From Sesamum alatum (Eukaryota > Streptophyta > Magnoliopsida > Lamiales > Pedaliaceae), in NCBI GenBank assembly GCA_034509735.1, contig JACGWO010000006.1:15192645-15256644 (forward strand): a DNA stretch of 64,000 nt. The letters run 5' to 3'. Numbering within the stretch: the first letter of the stretch is position 1; the number at the start of each line of letters is the position of its first letter. The position numbers and the translations under genes were made by a program. Positions 1 through 12,338 of this stretch are shown here, piece by piece. The notes beneath the pieces were generated by a model. It was given only the letters and a program-made list of their open reading frames with translations. It was not told where the DNA came from and searched no databases.

Positions 1-590
1 AATCATCATTGAGCAAGAAAAATATAGAGTCTAAAGAACTTCATCATGAATTTAAGAGTTAAATTTAAACTGACTCTCTTGTATCATACCACTATTACCT
101 CTCTAAGATCTTAGTTTGGACAAAAATTTTCTAACAAGCACTCAACTGTAAAAGGCCTTTCTCAGAAGAGCACCTCAAACTGAGAAACAAGCCCACCATT
201 CTTGATCATCTCCTCCTTTAAACACAGAAATTGTAAAGCACTATAAGTTATACGAATTTTTTGGAATTTAAAGCTTGATTATTTTCAAGAATCCCTCTAA
301 GCAAGTATATAAAACTGCAGAAATGGAAACTACTTTTTGCATATTTATTGATTAGCAACCTAAACTTAATTCAATCAAACACTCCAAGTATAAAGAAACA
401 AGACCACAATAGCAAATTCCTTAAGATATACCAGTTATCAGTCAGTTTCTTGCAGATAACATCTGAACAGATGAAAAAGAATCTCATGTGAAATGAACAC
501 TTCCCAGACTATAATCTTTCAAGCCCACGAAAGCTATTCAGTCAAACTTATGTAAGACACCAAAAACCAAGAGAAGAGAGAACCATTTAC

Positions 591-840
591 CAGGAGGCAA
601 ATGGATGAGAAGTCGTGTTGGAAAACTCTCCAACCACAGGAAAAGAAGATTCATGCTCACAAAATTCTCTCAATCCCCAGCAATGGAAATTTGGTAGTAG
701 TTTTTCAGGTTGCTATCAAGCGTGGGAGCATAGAAACCAAGAGATTTGGAAATGGTAGATGACTATGAGGGGAGAAGGTAGAGAGTGAGGGAGAAAGATG
801 AAAAGCCACACTCCCAACAAACCTTTCAGGCTCTTCGATT
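591..840 (-). other. Possible first exon of a gene continuing left of the window
   Basis: On the minus strand a pyrimidine-rich leader (about 840-660) is followed by an ATG at 654, 21 codons beginning MNLLFLWLESFPTRLLIHLP, and a good donor site (CTG|GTAAATG) at 591/590. The rest, 1-590, would be intron or gene outside the window. The leader looks like a plant 5' UTR, but the short hydrophobic peptide matches nothing I recognise and the exon could be entirely untranslated. Position 1-590 otherwise shows only AT-rich DNA. Confidence 0.25.
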
Positions 841-973
841 TCTTTAGTATTACTAAGAAAATATTTACATAATTAATTATTTAATTAATCCTATACAAAA
901 TAATAGAATAAGGACAATTTAGGAAAACCAAAAAAAGAAAGAAACCAAATTGACTATTCATGCTTTTATGTAA

Positions 974-1030
974 ATATATATATAGATAGAGATATAGATA
1001 TGATATAGATATAGATATAGATATAGATAA
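974..1030. repeat. GATATA-type microsatellite
   Basis: An imperfect run of TATA, TAGA and GATATA units between the possible left gene and the hAT-like elements. Confidence 0.85.
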
Positions 1031-1368
1031 TAGATTTTCTATGTGTTTGCAATAGCTTTTATTTTTACGATGAGAATCAATTGTAGAGAAAGTTATAAGT
1101 TAGTGGAAGTTTGGAGTAATTAAAAGCATAATTATAAAATGGAAAGAATTAAAGTTGGAGTGATTGAGAAAATAATTTAATATTTATAATTTTATTAATA
1201 AGTGATAGAACTAATGTTGAACGATTTTGATGTGGGTCTAAGGCGGGTTTGAAGCAAAATATTTACAGCTCAAGTTTGATGTGGGTTTTCTAATATCTAA
1301 AGTTGAGTTTGGGACTGGTTTTCAAATACTTGAGTCCGACCCACCAAAAATATTTTTAGACCCAAGAC

Positions 1369-2948
1369 TAGGGGTGCAAGTAGCTGGGTCAACTAAAGCT
1401 CAGCTCGAGCTCAAATATTTTTGAGCTCGAGTCGAGCTTTCTTGATGAGCCAAGTTCGAGCCAATATATTTTTGTTCGACTGGCGTGCTTTTTTCTATTT
1501 TTATATTTTTAAATATTTTTATATAGTAAACTACACATATAATAGTATATCAAGTGAATAATAAGCAAAATAATATATTTTGATAACATAATCAATAAAT
1601 ATTTTAAATTTAAATTTAATTATTAATTAAAAAAATGAACAAGCTCGAGTTCGAGCTTGAAATTATGTGCTCATTGAGCTCGAGCTCAAAATCATAAGCT
1701 CGAGCTCGAGCTTGAATTTTTTGCCAAGCTCGACTTGAGCTCGGCTCGGTTACACCCTTAAGTGCAAGATGAGGCTTGGCTCGCGAGCTAACTTGACAAG
1801 AGCTAGCCTCGAGCTCGAAAATGCTTCGAACACTAATACTTGGGGTGAAGCTCGACTCGTGAAGAGCTTGAGCTCCAGCCAGCTCGACCTGAGCTCGAAA
1901 ATTTTCGAGCTCGAGTCGAGTTGGTGGAGTCAAGCTTGACCCCAAGTATTTGTGGTCGAAGCTCGCGAGCTTTTCTCTATTTTTTTAAATTTTAAATATT
2001 TGTATTTTTATATCTTTAACTACATATATCAATATTATGTCAAATTTATATTCAAAATTCATAATATATCATAAATATATTTAATCAATATCACATATTT
2101 TATTGTAGATAATAACAAAATATGCTATTTTATCAAATATCTATCTAAAAATAAGCTTAATCAACAATTTAGTTTTTAATAATTTTGTTTTGTAACTAAT
2201 TATTTAAGATCATGCATACAAATTTTGTTGTTATATTTTAATATCAATGTGTAACCTCTCGTACATTTGTAAATTTACAACTTCAAACAATTAATTTATA
2301 ATATTATATATTTATTTATGAGTATATAATTGTTCTACAATACATAATGTGTAATATTTGTATTTTACTACTTTTAAATAAAAAATTTGGTGATTCTCAT
2401 GAATTAATCAAATGATAATAATAATAACAATGATGGTTAAACAAATTTACTTATTTATATCGGATCAATCATTACTTGGTTTAATTTTCTTTTGTTTAGA
2501 AATTGAGAGATATAAAAAATTAAATTGCCATCATCATATTTTAAAAGTATATTCATGACCATTCTCATTAATTTTACTTTTAGAAAATAGCTTATGTTTA
2601 TCCATTTTATTATAATTAATAATTTGATGTATATTTTTTTATATTTTTACTAATTATGTTACTATTAAACTAATATTAGATATATAATAAAAATACTATA
2701 AAGTCAATATATTCATACCATTAAATTAAAATATTGTAGCATATTTTATTACCATTTTTTGTAATTAATATTCAATATTATGTATTAATAATAATATATC
2801 TTTATTAAAAAATAAAATATAAAATTGAGTAACGAGCTTGAGCTCGTGAGCTCAACTCACGAGCAACGAGCATTGAGCTTGAGCTCGAGCCTGTTTCCAG
2901 GGAGCTCGTTAAGCTCGAGCTCGAAATGGGGCAGCTCTTTGCACCCTA
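1369..2948. mobile_element. Non-autonomous hAT-like element, 1580 bp
   Basis: The element starts TAGGGGTGCAAG and ends CTTTGCACCCTA, short inverted ends typical of plant hAT elements. It is flanked by a perfect 8-bp duplication CCCAAGAC at 1361-1368 and 2949-2956, the target-site size known for hAT. Both subterminal regions are packed with GAGCTCGAGCTTG-type motifs in both directions, while the centre is very AT-rich. No transposase coding is visible. A smaller relative sits inside it next to the left end. Confidence 0.85.
1381..1760. mobile_element. Small hAT-like element nested at the left end of the larger one
   Basis: The segment begins TAGCTGGGTCAACT and ends GGTTACACCCTTA, again with GAGCTCGA-rich subterminal DNA. 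It is flanked by GGTGCAAG (1373-1380) and AGTGCAAG (1761-1768), an 8-bp duplication with one mismatch. Removing it joins the outer element's TAGGGGTGCAAG end directly to GATGAGGCTTGG, which restores a normal-looking outer terminus. About 380 bp, no coding. Confidence 0.6.
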
Positions 2949-2956
2949 CCCAAGAC

Positions 2957-4110
2957 CAACATTAGACCCGCTAGGCTATAGAATTGTTCAGTTTTTGCTT
3001 TTGTGGTGAGCTATGCACAGACACTTGTACAAGATTACTTGGTGCAGTGTCGAACATGGATACAGTTCAAACACGGCATTCACGTGTCAAAAAATATAAA
3101 ATTAAATTAAAAAAAAAAGCATCGTGCCGGAAACTCTTGTTGACATGTCCAACTCATTTTGAACATGTTTATGATTTCTTTTAGTAATTTCAAAAAAATT
3201 GAACAGTCTTTTCTTTTAGAAAAAAAAAATTAAGAGTTTTGAACTGACCCTAAAAAAAAACAATTACTTTACTTCTCATATTAAAAGTTTTGCATATTTT
3301 TTCATATTACATATTTTAATTTTATAAAAAATTAAATTATATTATATATAATTATATCAATATCATGTCTTAATTTTTTAAAATTCTCTATATCATCATG
3401 TCAGCATCCATACATCATAGGAGGTGAGCAAAAATTGTAAAGTTATAAATTAAACAATAATAAAATTTAAAATGTTTGAAAATAAAAGTTAAAGGTAACA
3501 AAAAACTGAAAGTGGAGTATTTTAAAAAAATAGCATAATATTTATAATTTTACCAATAAGCTGTAGAAATTGATTAAAAAAAAAAAAAATGCCTATGGAT
3601 TGTCTTAAATCAAAGCAGTTTAAAAAACAAAAATTGCAACACAAAAACACTTCTTTCAACTTATTTTCAACAAAGCTGATAAGTTCTTATTTTTAGCATT
3701 AGCAGACAGCCCTTATATTTCACTTTTCCGATGCTTCAAGTTAGCAAAGCAGAACTACCACCAGACTTGCATATATTTCCTACTCAATGTCAAACGAAAA
3801 ATGGGATTTTCACCCAACATTATACTCAAATAAAATCAAACATGTCTGTTCTGTCTTCTCATCTGATTTCCAGCAATCTTACCATTTTCCCATATATAAA
3901 AATAACAAAAAAGAAAGAAAGGAAGTAGATAAGGATTTCTCCTGGTCAACAAGTATACAAAATTGTGGAGCTCTGAACTGTGCATCCTGTAGCAGCCATA
4001 TGTGAGATCTTCACTTTCACAAGTCTCCCTGTATTGTGCTCACAACTGTATGCTTCACCTTGAAGCGAGGTGCCCTTGAATCAGTTCAGGTTTATGCAAA
4101 GCCAGCCACA
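2957..4110. other. Intergenic region and 3' flank of NOP53
   Basis: AT-rich DNA. No coding region is supported. The part next to 4111 should contain the 3' UTR and polyadenylation region of the minus-strand NOP53 gene, but I cannot place the cleavage site. Confidence 0.5.
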
Positions 4111-7100
4111 CTACTTCCTGCAACATAACGTCAAATATCACGCCAATTATTAGTATATTCTGCAAAGCAAATTCAACCAGAAAATCCTAACCACAAAATT
4201 CTGGCACCGTCCAACTGTTGAAATAGTTTAAGCATGCATTGAATTTGATCAACCTTTTTTTTCTTGAGAATTTGTTCTTTAGTTAATTTACCAAAAGAAA
4301 CTTTCACCAGCTGCAGAGTCGCAGCGAGCAAATTCGACCTTTTTTTTCTTGAGAATTTGTTCTTTAGTTAATTTACCAAAAGAACCTTTCACTAGCTGCA
4401 GAGTCACAGCAAGCAAATAGTTCGTGGTAATGAGATAACCATATAGGCGTAATATAACACTTCACAAACCCAAACAACAAACATGAAATGCACAGTACGG
4501 AATAGATTTATAGCAGACACGTAAGTAGTCAATACAGCAATCTCAATAGAAGACCTCACAGTAAACATACATTTCAATTAAATGTACAAGGATTTGACAA
4601 GTAAGAGTTCAACTGACCTGCCGCTCTTCTTTGATGGGACAACTAATCCTCTTTTCTCGAGGCTCTTAAAGCGGTCTCTCACAAGGGTGCAACAGCCCTG
4701 ATTGCCAAAAAGTTAACATATAAGGGAGCAGTCAGTCACGGTCATAAACTCATGATCACTTCAGAGTTCATTGAGCTGGAGAAAGCAAATAAACAAAAGT
4801 AAAACTACAAACCTTCAACTGCCGAAGTGAACCAGTTTTCTCTTCAGATAAGAGAACTTGGAGAGGAGCAGGGTCAAATCTGAAACAGAATACAAATGTA
4901 CTTAAGTCTCATGTCAACGTACTAACACTTTTAATGACAGAAATGGCAACATTATCCAGACATGGAACTTCTCGTCCCTATGTTCGAAGAATTTGATACA
5001 ATGTTGGATTATGAAAAGAAAACTTACAAGCAGCAGATACATTCAGAAAAACATATAATTATTTCATCTATGCTTCCGGGTAAGCTTAAACAAGTCAGAA
5101 ACTTCCCCTTCATACTCAGGGTTGATCACAGTCAATAATTAGTGTTATGGCATACCAAAAAGATGAAAAGTGAAAAAAAATGAAATAACTCATCAGCACT
5201 GACATACTTGTACTTTCCTAAGCGAGGTGGACGAGCTTTCAATCTTTCTTGCTTGGCAATCATCCGACGGAGATGTCGTTTATGTTTCTCTTCATCCTCT
5301 TTTGCTATTTCTTGCATTATATCTGTTAAACTAATTGCACGAGGAATCCATTTTGTCGATTTGAAGTTAGTAAACACACTAACATTGAAACTAGTGGATA
5401 TCTGCAGAGCATTGCCAACTTTTCTACCTGTCTATATCTTTTGAGAGTTCCTCCACTTTTTTGGTTTCTGCTTCGGCTCTCAATTGTTCCTTCCGCCTAG
5501 CCCTCCGATTCAACTCAACTCGTGTTACCCTTTTGGTTTTAAGAGGCCTGTATAGTTTAAAATCAAATAAAAGTTTAAAGATGCCACTTTTGGGGTATGG
5601 TGGGGTATGTGAGGGCCAAGAGATTGTACATGTAAAATATAATAAATACATTGTACTACTTGCATGTGTACACTAAAGAGATTGCCTGACAGGTATCATA
5701 AATCAGTAATACTAAAAGACTTCCGCCCCTGATCAGGGACTAGTTGTACTTAGTAACAAGCCAATATTGTTTGGATCTGTTGTAGAAAAAAGGACTTAAT
5801 CTCCATTAACACCTCTCAATCTAGATATCAAATCCCGAAACCCATGACAAGCAAAGCTACATGCTCCGTTAAGAACAATAAAAAATAAAAGGAAGATTAG
5901 AGAAGATATCAAAAAGCTATGAATAAATCAGACCTCTTCTCTACATCCGCATCTTCATTATCAGTCTGATTTTCATTTTCAACATCCTCATCACTTCCAC
6001 AGTCTGCCTCCAGAAAATATTTCTGATAAAATTGAAATATAAAGGGAAAGTGAAAAAGTGACAGTAAACAGACATGGTGGTGATCATTTCATTCAAGTGA
6101 TAGTTGATAACTAGAGGATGAGATACTGACATCTTCTTCATCAACAACTTCCCCAGGAACAACCAAAGGAACAGGCTCAGGCCCCAATTCTTGTTGATAT
6201 ATCTTTTGCATTTCATCTGCAACTGCACGTGCTAATGCATCCTATAAGCACCAGTGAGAGCATAAGACTCTATCCATTAATCAAAAGTACAAACAAGCAA
6301 AATAGGAAAATTAAATATAAAAAACAACCTGATGGCTCTCGGGATGGGGATTGAATGAGCATCCAGGAGGTTCCACCTCAACAGCAGGAATAATGGAAGC
6401 CTTGGGTTTCTGCCATTAACAATTGCTAATTAATCCACAAAGGGGACAAAAACTCACGTTCTACTCAAACTACATTGTTACAATAGACATTTTTTATGCA
6501 TATAGGGCCAACTGACAATTGATATGCTTTCTCACACATTTGAACACCCATTATGCTTCTGATAAGGGTTCCTTGAACATTATAAAGAACCCGCAAATCA
6601 GCTAAGATATAATCCAAATGCATGGAATGCAAGAACCAAAAGTACAAGGCAGATAATATTTTACCTTTTTATTTTTGGCAGTGCCTTCACCTGTAAAGAA
6701 AATTGATGTTATCCATTATAAACGACATATGGTAGTCCAAATTGTCAGGAACAAGCAAAATACAAAAAAGGTACCTTTCTCTTCCCATAAATCAAGGATG
6801 CCAGAATCAATTGCACTTTCTTCCTGAAATGATTGGAAAAGAAATATTAAACAAGACTCGCTCCATATAATTATTTGCATGATCACACTCGTGTCCAGAC
6901 CAGTCCTAACCTTTAGGGTGCCCTGACAGCCCTGTTCATCATCTTTATCTTTAGCTGTGTGAACAGCTTTACCATTTTTCTTCGATTTCTTCTTCTTTTG
7001 TACAGAGGATGGAATTGGTTTAACAAAAGGGTTTCTCTGCAACAGACTATCACATCGCAGTACTTTTTCTCTGCTTTTCTCAATCTTTCGCTTGACGGAA

Positions 7101-8173
7101 AGATCTGCCAACACATAAAAACTTATAAAATCTCCATTTTGATGACATTCTTAAAAGATCATGAAACTAGTGAAGATGGAATTTAGTTGAGTGTTCTGTT
7201 AGCAAAGAAATCACTGAAAAAACAAGCCAGAACTGTCATGTGAAGATGGAATTTAGTTGAGTATTTGTTATCAAATAAGTCACTAAAAAAGAAGCCAGAA
7301 CCACAAGTAACTTGGGTAACTCTATGAGATGCAACACTCGGGCAAAATGATTTTCAGAAAAATCAGCTTGAACTATCTATTATTCTGGCGACAAATCCAC
7401 AGAAGTTAGTGAAAGTCTAATCAACAAAATACAAAAAAATTGTGAAAACAATTTTCAGAAAGCAATCAGCTCAACCCATCAATTAGGCACAAGTCTCCTT
7501 CGCAAAGTAGCTTGTAACTTCCTAATGCTACTACAGCCGCTTAGAAATTCTGGTCAAGTAGCAAAATCTTCAATAAAAGCAGGTCATAACTTCACATGGC
7601 TCACACAACACAGATCAAAACGAAGTACCTGAAGAGTCTGACACTCCCTCCCACCAACCACACGGAAAAAAAAAAACAAAAACAAAAAACTACCAAATTA
7701 ACTTCCCAACGCCTTTCTTTCTGGGACTCGTTCTTCAGGGGTTTTACCAACTACACCAGATTCCAAATTCCAAACGTAATTTCATATCTACCAACTACAA
7801 TTATCGTTAAAAATTTGTTCAAAAGCTAAATATTATCGCTAAGAAACTAAAAATTCCGCCAATAAAATTATAACCCATACAATCAATTATTCTCTCAGCT
7901 TCCAAAATAAAGTCAAGATAAAGAAGAGCTGCTCACACTTTTTTCCTTTTCATCTGAAAAAAAAAAATCAACATATTTTCAGCCAATTTAAGGGTTTTCC
8001 ATACCTCTGGATTTATCAACGAAGAAAAGAGAATCACTGGGAACATCGGCCAAAGAACCGCCAGAAAGCGCGTCTTTTGTGGACTTCTCGAAGTAATCCT
8101 CAATGTCTTCAGTGCTGATGTTAGCTCTCCATGCCTTCTTTCCTTTCCTCGAGCTCTTCGCTCTCTTCCCCAT
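4111..8173 (-). CDS. NOP53: Ribosome biogenesis protein NOP53 (SMO4 / GLTSCR2 family), 12 exons
   Basis: A nucleolar protein needed for late 60S ribosomal subunit assembly and rRNA processing; in Arabidopsis the family member is SMALL ORGAN 4. I read the coding exons (minus strand) as 8005-8173, 6911-7104, 6775-6823, 6665-6690, 6329-6409, 6131-6241, 5934-6022, 5428-5547, 5208-5330, 4813-4879, 4618-4697 and 4111-4117. All have GT..AG introns and consistent phase, giving 371 residues. Recognisable parts are the basic N-terminus MGKRAKSSRKGKKAWRANI, an acidic stretch (exons 6-7), a basic helical region ending ARPPRLGKYKFDPAP, and the conserved C-terminal block with LLSEEKTGSLR and CCTLVRDRFKSLEKRGL. 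The start is the only ATG that gives the conserved MGK start. The last exon codes only for the end of an Arg codon, Lys and stop. The protein is shorter than human NOP53. The weakest junction is the exon 6 donor (GAT|GTCAGT). Confidence 0.93.
4253..4422. repeat. 85-bp tandem duplication in the last NOP53 intron
   Basis: Two adjacent copies with a period of about 85 bp start with CCTTTTTTTTCTTGAGAATT and end in CTGCAGAGTC(G/A)CAGC. They differ at only a few positions, so the duplication is fairly recent. Confidence 0.85.
7170..7305. repeat. 70-bp tandem duplication in the first NOP53 intron
   Basis: GTGAAGATGGAATTTAGTTG occurs at 7170 and 7240, and both copies run on to AAGCCAGAAC with small indels. 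It lies within the intron between coding exons 1 and 2. Confidence 0.8.
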
Positions 8174-8304
8174 TCCTCTCTCTTTTCTCTCTAGGCGTAT
8201 ATGTCACTCAGTGTATGTATATGTTCTTCCCCTGCTGCTTTTTCTGTGAGAGAAGGGCAATGAAATAGAAGAACTCGCCGAAGGAGGAGGTGAGCGTCCC
8301 CAAT

Positions 8305-8360
8305 TTACAGCCCAACCCTAAATTGTGCACGTGACTGGCGCGTGGTTCTATTCCTAACCC
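8305..8360 (-). promoter_or_regulatory. Telo-box-like, site II and G-box cluster upstream of NOP53
   Basis: About 130-185 bp upstream of the NOP53 ATG are AGCCCA (8309-8314, the complement of the site II core TGGGCY), AACCCTAA (8314-8321, a telo-box core) and CACGTG (8328-8333, G-box). A second AACCCT follows near 8356. In plants, telo-boxes paired with site II motifs mark promoters of ribosomal-protein and ribosome-biogenesis genes, which fits this gene. Confidence 0.55.
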
Positions 8361-9737
8361 TTTTCCTTTTTCTTTTTCTATTTTCTTCTTTATTTTATTT
8401 ACTTTTTCTTTTCTTGAAATTACTTTGGAACTCCAATTTTACATTATTATCATATCGATAACCAAGGTTTTATAAATGCCACAACTGATACATGAATCTG
8501 AATGTTATATTAAATTGATATATGAGTTTTTATTAATAGTAATGGTAATTGTGCAAGTTTGTCAAAATTTGAAACTCCACCCATTAAGATTTTCTTGAAT
8601 TCAGGAATTCAACTTGTTCTAGACCCACACGTTGTGGGTTGGACCAACTAGATTTCATTAGAAATTTTAAAATATTAAAAATATATGTTTTTTAAAAAAT
8701 TATACTTTAATTTATAAAGATAAAATAATAAAATCATTGAAAGGTTAATTTTTTTATATAAATTTATATTTGCATATTTTATACTCTAATATATTAAAAC
8801 TTTCGAAAATATATGTTACTTATTTATACATTAAAGTTTAAAATATTTTAAATTATTATTTAATTTATTTATTATCATTTTTGTATTAAGTATAAATAAA
8901 ATATACACTTTTCTCCATATATGTTAAATATACTTTACATAAATATATAAAAAAACTTTTTTTTCAAAAAATATTAAATGAACATGTTCGGGTTGGTCTG
9001 GATCCAAAACACCAAGACTAGGTACCCGTTATCGCTTGAAAATTCACCCCAAACGGAGTTGGTTTGGGTCCAAGTCCGGGTCATTGCCATCACCATTATT
9101 AGGGTCAATCATATTGCAATTTGAAATTTTTCTAGAAAAAAAAAAATTCCATTTATCATAGCAATTTTAAAAATAACAACTGAAATTGCCTCTACGTAAA
9201 TCAAAATCGAATGTGCGAATTCTTGGATTTTTTGTGGTTTTTGGATGATCGGGAGGATTTATAAGTGGATTTTGATTCCAAATAAAATAATTCAAGTATT
9301 TATATCATTGAAAAATAAAAATTATAATATTCAAAATACTAGTAGTTAGTTCACGCATCATACCGACTCGTTTCAACCCTCCACCTTCTCCCCGCATGCC
9401 AAGTCCATCCACCCTCAGCCCTCTACTGGCTCATCTCCTATTTGAATATTGGCCGCAGTCGACCTCTGCGTCACCCCCCTCTGGTAAACTCATATCCATC
9501 CTATAAACATTACTTGGCTCACCCGTCATATCCCAACAAAAATACCTTACAGAAATCCACTTCTAATGTTGAGTCTATGCAGTTGAAATAGATGGTTATA
9601 CCCTCAAACACTTTTGTTTCATCTTCCACTGCCTTTAAAATACAACATCCCAGTAATCATAATTCATTCCACATTTTAACAAAGATTACTAATATGGTTG
9701 ATAAGATGATAGTTCTCTATCTTCTCTTTCAGCCGAC
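8361..9737. other. Intergenic, AT-rich
   Basis: No coding region, RNA gene or bounded repeat is supported. The part after about 9360 is less AT-rich and may belong to the LINE remnant further right, but I cannot show it. Confidence 0.5.
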
Positions 9738-10128
9738 CCAAGAGCATATCACAAATCAACCGCCTCAATCTTGTAACATATCACTTTTTGCCTTATGGTA
9801 ACTGACTATTCACCTAATAATTCCAACATGCATGCAACCTAAACACGTGAGACTCCCACGAAATAATATGATGATAAATATCAAAATGCCACATCAACAG
9901 ATGCCCCATATAATTTTTTCTATCACGATGCCAAGAGCATTTCACAAATCAACCACCTCAATCTTGTAACACATCACTTTTGCCTTATGGTAACTGACTA
10001 TTCACCTAACAATCCCAACATACATGCAACCTAAACAGGTGAGACTCCCATTAAATAATGCGATGGTAAATATCCAAATGCCACATCAGCAGATGCCCCA
10101 CATAATTTTTCTATCACTATGCCAACTC
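9738..10128. repeat. Tandem duplication with a period of about 193 bp
   Basis: CCAAGAGCAT(A/T)TCACAAATCA occurs at 9738 and again at 9931. Both are followed by the same CTTATGGTAACTGACTATTC and AGATGCCCCA blocks, with scattered differences. A third copy stops after a few bases (near 10,119). Confidence 0.85.
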
Positions 10129-11169
10129 ATTCTTCATTCAGGTCATTTTCCCACATTTCTCCAACTGCCCTCATCGTTTGTCTGCCCCAAACGACTCACT
10201 TAAACCATTGTCCCTTGCGACCCACTCTGTCTTCCAAACCTAGTTTACAAAATACCATAACCTCCTCACACGTGGCCACCTTCAGCTGCCAAGTGGAATT
10301 CTTATGTGCTTCCACAATGATCGCCCCATGTTTAGTTCCCCAGTTTTCACCATCATTTCTCCTTCACATGGAGAAATATTAAATACCTTAATAGAGTCCC
10401 ACCCATTTACGCAATTATTTCTTCATTCCTTCCAATTCCACCATGGCCAACCATCTTCATCTCCCTAGCTCCTCAAACATTATAGAAGTCGACACCCTCA
10501 CTGTCTCAACGTCTCATCATCCTTATTTCGACCCCCTCCACGTCCTTTTTCAAGAAGACAACCACCTTTACCATTGAGGTTTTACCTTCCAGTCCGATGC
10601 ATGATCACCCTTTCCCAAATGTATAGATCATATCAATCTGAATCCTTTAAATCCTTTACCTCTCACGGCCTAAATCCAAAGCCATCTAATAGCCTTGGGG
10701 CCAAATGAAATCTTGGTTCAACGATCCCACACTACACCCCACATTTTGCCAACAATCTGATCCTGGAAGTAGCTCAAGAACGAGAAGGTTTCACTAGGTA
10801 ACACAAGGCCCAGTTCAAGCTCTACCCACATCCCTTGGGAAGAGACATGTATCCACATTAGATACCCATTCACTTCTCAAACAGATCAGGACGCCACAAG
10901 TTCTAAATGACGATGATTCATCAATCTATACATCATCCCATAATTCCTTCCATGAAGATTTTAAGTTTGAATTGTAGGGGTGCATCTCACGCTTAATTTT
11001 TGGCAGTTGCACGCAATCTTGTGGAGCGTTATCAACCTCACGTCTTCATTGCCATGCATACTAGATTGCATGCTGACAAGTCCCAAGCTATAATACGACT
11101 CCCTTTTTCAGCTTCCATTGTCACATCGTCTCTCGGGTTAGCTAGAGGGATATGGGAAATATTTTGAAA

Positions 11170-11420
11170 AGCGATAAATATAATTTACCCCCCTGTGATA
11201 TAGGAAATGAGCAAAATCCCCCTATGAAAAAATAATTACAAAATTACCTCCCTATGTTTTGAGAAATGAAGCAAATTATCCCCCCCCCCCTATCAAGGGA
11301 AATTACAGAGGGTAATTTGCTTCATTTTAAGATCATAGGGGGTAATTTACTATTTATTTTTTTACAAGGAATTTTTTGCTCATTTCTTATATCACAGGGG
11401 GATAAATTGCATTTATCCCT
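11170..11420. mobile_element. Mutator-like foldback MITE, 251 bp
   Basis: The ends are AGCGATAAAT and ATTTATCCCT, continuing as long imperfect inverted arms (GATATAGGAAATGAGCAAAA on the left against its complement on the right). A perfect 9-bp duplication ATTTTGAAA flanks it (11,161-11,169 and 11,421-11,429). Nine bases is the target size of Mutator-like elements. It interrupts the LINE endonuclease fragment. Confidence 0.9.
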
Positions 11421-11423
11421 ATT

Positions 11424-11930
11424 TTGAAAATTGGAGCGGGGATTGAATTGGATAAATTACTAGGTCACTGGTCTAACTAGTTGGCTCGGATTGAAAAATC
11501 GATTGACCCAAACTATAAATATATATGAATATATATATACATGTAGCATATTAATACATTATATATTAATTAGTTAATTAAGCTAAAAAACAAAATGTAT
11601 TCAAATAAAAAAACTTTCAAGGTTTCAAAGTGTATCACATTCAATTAACAATAACAATAACAATAATTCCCCAACAAAATTTGACAAGAAACACACAAAA
11701 TTAAATTCAACAATTTATAACAACAATATATAAAATGTTATAATTTATTCCCCATATTGTTGCAACCATCGTTGAATAGAAGTTGCACCGCACCACAAAG
11801 GAAGCTCAAATAGATCTGTTCAATTTCTTTTTATTAAATCAGAATTGGGTTGACGGATTCTGATTTTTGCCACTTTTTGTCGATTTTGATCGGTCCACTC
11901 TGGGATTGACCTCCCCAATTTTAGTACTCA
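11424..11930. mobile_element. Possible unclassified element with weak inverted ends
   Basis: The segment starts GAAAATTGGAGCGGGGATTG and ends with a roughly complementary ...CCTCCCCAATTTTAG. It contains the 'ggtcactggtctaactagtt' type of sequence also seen at the left end of 58,352-59,727. No target duplication was found. Confidence 0.25.
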
Positions 11931-12060
11931 TATTCATACCAGATGTAGCTCCAATTCTCGATCTGGATATGAGTACTAAAATAGCGGAGGTCACTAACCC
12001 TTAAACCTCTGATTAATAATCTTATATCTCCACATAAAAATGCTTCTCTTCCTAATTAAT

Positions 12061-12338
12061 GGAAAAATTATATTTTTAGTCTTATAACTTTAGGTCGTTA
12101 GCACTTTTGGTCCTGTAACTTTCTTGGTTTACATATTTAGTCTTTTTTTATGAATTTAGTCCAACACATATAACATTTGGTCATTTTTGGCAATTTAGTC
12201 ATGCATTTACAAATTTGGTCCACTGTTTAATTTTCTGGCCGAAATTGTTTAGACGGAATGCCACGTCCAAAAACACATCATCTGCCACGTGAAAGTGCTA
12301 ACGACCTAAAATTACAGAACTAAAAATATAATTTTGCC
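12061..12338. mobile_element. MITE with inverted repeats of about 47 bp
   Basis: The left arm GGAAAAATTATATTTTTAGT... continues to GGTCGTTAGCACTTT. The right arm is its complement, starting GGCAAAATTATATTTTTAGT, with a handful of mismatches. Length 278 bp, no coding. I could not confirm a target-site duplication, so the superfamily is open. It sits inside the LINE remnant. Confidence 0.7.

Noticed and set aside
1616..1945. 109-codon open frame
   Set aside because: It spans the GAGCTC-rich ends of two nested hAT-like elements; no protein signature.
10119..10382. 87-codon open frame
   Set aside because: No recognisable domain; in repeated, LINE-rich DNA.
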